DNA of 64,000 nucleotides from Sphingobacterium sp. (GTDB lineage Bacteria > Bacteroidota > Bacteroidia > Sphingobacteriales > Sphingobacteriaceae). The stretch covers positions 186,001-250,000 of the forward strand of contig JAITTY010000005.1 in NCBI GenBank assembly GCA_031286695.1, in the 5' to 3' direction. Positions 61,823-64,000 of this stretch are shown piece after piece. The stretch's first letter is position 1. Every line of letters begins with the position of its first letter. A program made the position numbers and the translations under genes. Below the pieces are notes generated by a model. The model did no database searches. It saw only the letters and a program-made list of their open reading frames with translations, and was not told where the DNA came from.

Positions 61823-64000
61823 TTAAGATACTAAATGCATACGATCTGCTTCAGGTACATCTTTGAAGACGACTGAAAATGTAGTACCGACATCTAATTC
61901 GCTTTCCACGTGAATAGCTGCGTTGAGCTTATTCGCAATTTGTTTAACAATGGAAAGGCCAACCCCCGAACCTTCAAAGCCTTCTGAATTGGCCATTCGG
62001 GCAAAGATTTCAAAAATTTTGTCGCCCTCCTCCAAATCAATTCCGATTCCATTATCCTTGATATCATACCGAACCCCATTTCCTTGCCACATGCTCTCAA
62101 CGGACACCTGCGGGTTTTGCCTTTTGCTGCTGTATTTTATGGCATTGCCAACAAGATTCAGAAATAATTGGTAGATCAATGTTCTCTCTCCCAAAACAGG
62201 TAGTGTTTCGCCCATTATAAATTCTAAATGAGGGACCTGGTATTGCTGTTTGCAATTTTCAACGATATTGACAATCTTGGACTTTGGATTAATTGGTTCG
62301 AACACAAAGTCTACATGATTTACCTTTGACATTTGGTAGACTCTATCCATCATATCCCGCATCAGTTGCGTCCCCTCCAAGATATTTTTCATTGACTTTG
62401 CAAGCAGTTCGTCAGAGATGTCTTTTTTATGGAGCAACATTTGCGCAGTGAGTTGTATCGTCGTCAGCGGATTTTTAAGATCATGGGTCAGCGTATAGCC
62501 AAAAGTATCAAGCGCATTATTAGAGCGCACCAATTTTTTGTTCAATTCATCAATCTCTCCCCCACGCTGTGCTACCGCTTGCTGAATAATCTGTGTAATA
62601 TTTTCAATAAAAGCGAGTTCAGAAGATTGCCATTTTTCGGCTTTTCCTTTTGTAATTTTTTTCCATGCCTCGAAAGAAGATCTTGGCGAAGGAAAGGTAA
62701 TCTTTCTATCTTCGTCAACCTGCATCACTTTTTCCGGCTTACCTGCCCAAGTCTCTTCTATCAGGCGTTCTTTTCTAAAAACATATAAGTACCAGTTATT
62801 TGCGGGCAGAATACTGATGCGTAGTACACCGGGATATATTTCAATATCTTCGGAAGGACCATCGCCCTTAAATCTATCTGTCACAAAAAATTCTGCGGTG
62901 GCTATTTTTTTATCAATTTCTCGGAGCATTTTTTTGTCAGGCACCTCACCCACCATCATAATCGCGCGATCGCGTTTAATGATTAGCCCCTGCCCATTCA
63001 TTACCTCCATAATACGCACTGCATACTTTTCCAATACGTCATACAAGTCGCGCTTGACCAACAAATCACTTTTTAGATCATGCTTGAGCTGCGATAGATT
63101 TTTCTGAACTTTCACCTGTTTCTTCTGAAAATCTGCCAGATAATTGTTTACAGCGTATTGTGTAAGAAAGGTACATAGATGGCGCTGTGAAAGATCGACG
63201 TGCATTGGCTCCCGATTCTGACAAGCAACAAGCCCCCAAAGCTCATCGTCTACGATAATGCTAAAACTTGCACTCGCCTCTACGCCGGCATTTTTAAGGT
63301 ATTGCAAATGCATGGGTGAAAGCGCCCGAAGGCTACAGCGTGTAAGATCGAGATCATTGGCACTCCGCCCCATCAGCGGAATCGCTTCCGCATTGACATC
63401 CGCCGTATGGCGGGCATGAAAAATACGATAAAGCTCGCGTGCCTGTGCTGGAATATCGAATTCCGGATAACGATAATTCATCAACGATTCCAGATCAGCA
63501 CTCTTGCTCTCTGCAATAACTTGTCCACTATTATCTTCCAAAAAGCGATACACCATCACCCTATCATAGTGAATAATATCCTTAATCAATTCGGTCAATG
63601 CCTGCCAACAAGAGTTGCCGCTGCTTCGGTCATCTAAATGCTTTGCATAATAATATAATTTGGTCGTTTTGACAGCGAGAGGGTTGCAGGCCTCTATTTC
63701 AAGATAAATTTTACTATCATACCTATAGAGACTTAAAAAATATTCGTTTTGATGGATAGTCACACGATCGGCATACCTGGCAAACATGCTGTCGGAAACA
63801 GCCTGTTCAATGTTCTCTCCCCGAAGTTCAAATGAAGGAACTATCCGATGAAGAACATCATCTACAGTCATGCCCAGCATTGCGGAGTATTCTTCACCAG
63901 CAATAGCTGCACAGTTTTCGCTTACCCCGATACACTTATCGTCTTCAAAGATAAATAAATACCCAAAAGACTGTATATTTCCACACAGGTGAATTTTTTC
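61823..64000 (-). CDS. Bacteriophytochrome-type histidine kinase, 5' end cut by window
   Basis: 725 residues visible; the frame stays open to base 64000, beyond the internal ATG at 63880. Order: PAS (IHLCGNIQSFGYLFIFE at the very start), GAF with YPEFDIPAQARELY and LSPMHLQYLKNAGVEASASFS, PHY with the tongue motif PRSSFEAWKK (the PRxSF signature), then HisKA with THDLKNPLTTIQ and HATPase with NLVGNAIKYSS, DNGIGID and GSGVGLSIVK. This is the red/far-red photoreceptor layout. The biliverdin-binding Cys would be a few residues upstream, outside the window. In the GAF domain the usual CHH is CQN, so one chromophore-contact His is missing. Cytoplasmic. Confidence 0.93.
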   Translation of the reverse strand, partial: EKIHLCGNIQSFGYLFIFEDDKCIGVSENCAAIAGEEYSAMLGMTVDDVLHRIVPSFELRGENIEQAVSDSMFARYADRVTIHQNEYFLSLYRYDSKIYLEIEACNPLAVKTTKLYYYAKHLDDRSSGNSCWQALTELIKDIIHYDRVMVYRFLEDNSGQVIAESKSADLESLMNYRYPEFDIPAQARELYRIFHARHTADVNAEAIPLMGRSANDLDLTRCSLRALSPMHLQYLKNAGVEASASFSIIVDDELWGLVACQNREPMHVDLSQRHLCTFLTQYAVNNYLADFQKKQVKVQKNLSQLKHDLKSDLLVKRDLYDVLEKYAVRIMEVMNGQGLIIKRDRAIMMVGEVPDKKMLREIDKKIATAEFFVTDRFKGDGPSEDIEIYPGVLRISILPANNWYLYVFRKERLIEETWAGKPEKVMQVDEDRKITFPSPRSSFEAWKKITKGKAEKWQSSELAFIENITQIIQQAVAQRGGEIDELNKKLVRSNNALDTFGYTLTHDLKNPLTTIQLTAQMLLHKKDISDELLAKSMKNILEGTQLMRDMMDRVYQMSKVNHVDFVFEPINPKSKIVNIVENCKQQYQVPHLEFIMGETLPVLGERTLIYQLFLNLVGNAIKYSSKRQNPQVSVESMWQGNGVRYDIKDNGIGIDLEEGDKIFEIFARMANSEGFEGSGVGLSIVKQIANKLNAAIHVESELDVGTTFSVVFKDVPEADRMHLVS

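Noticed and set aside
1..64000. CRISPR array, tRNA, rRNA, insertion sequence or prophage
   Set aside because: No regularly spaced repeats, no cloverleaf or rRNA stretch, and no transposase or integrase-like protein was seen on either strand.

Overview
This window reads as chromosome of a Bacteroidota bacterium, most likely Sphingobacteriaceae (Sphingobacterium/Pedobacter type). The evidence is six TonB-dependent outer-membrane receptors (five with a SusD lipoprotein next to them), four FecI-type sigma / FecR-type anti-sigma pairs, almost no Shine-Dalgarno sites, and several promoters of the Bacteroidota form TTTG-N19-21-TAnnTTTG. I saw no tRNA, rRNA, insertion sequence, phage gene or CRISPR array. 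Functions are assigned by reading motifs; no database search was run.

Layout. 1-7456 (minus): a SusC/SusD pair followed by two related DoxX-like multi-pass membrane proteins and the first codons of a secreted protein cut by the window edge. 7949-12900: a TlpA-like thioredoxin lipoprotein candidate, a DUF1800/DUF1501 pair and a small lipoprotein. 13019-22143 (plus): sigma, anti-sigma, SusC, SusD, a small lipoprotein and a sulfatase. 22244-28861 (minus): SusC, SusD and a GH105-type unsaturated glycuronyl hydrolase, converging on the sulfatase operon at a shared symmetrical terminator. 29542-37582 (plus): sigma (TTG start), anti-sigma, SusC, SusD and a TlpA-like thioredoxin. 37665-39188 (minus): a TPR-thioredoxin protein. 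39270-50449 (minus): sigma, anti-sigma, SusC, SusD, small lipoprotein, GH109 and GH110. 50827-57904 (plus): sigma, anti-sigma, a TonB-dependent receptor without SusD, and two paralogous lipoproteins. 58119-64000: an HxlR regulator, a DinB-fold protein, a small membrane protein, a LOV-domain histidine kinase with a one-domain response regulator, and a converging bacteriophytochrome-type histidine kinase cut by the window edge.

How it works together. Most of the window is glycan or nutrient capture: a receptor and surface lipoprotein bind and import a ligand, the ligand-loaded receptor signals through its N-terminal STN domain to FecR, and FecR releases the ECF sigma factor to switch on the operon. 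The GH109 + GH110 operon carries the two enzyme families known to remove the terminal sugars of blood group A and B antigens, so it is probably a locus for host-type glycans or mucin. The sulfatase operon could act on similar sulfated glycans.

Most interesting observations. At every junction between an anti-sigma gene and its receptor gene there is a stem-loop whose upstream A-tract would make it an intrinsic terminator on the opposite strand. At three of the four junctions a TAnnTTTG box on that same opposite strand overlaps the receptor start codon. This predicts RNAs of roughly 75-90 nt antisense to the receptor leader, the arrangement known for the DonS type of PUL antisense RNA in Bacteroides. 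The second is a blue-light (LOV) plus red-light (phytochrome) two-component cluster, the phytochrome having an altered chromophore pocket.
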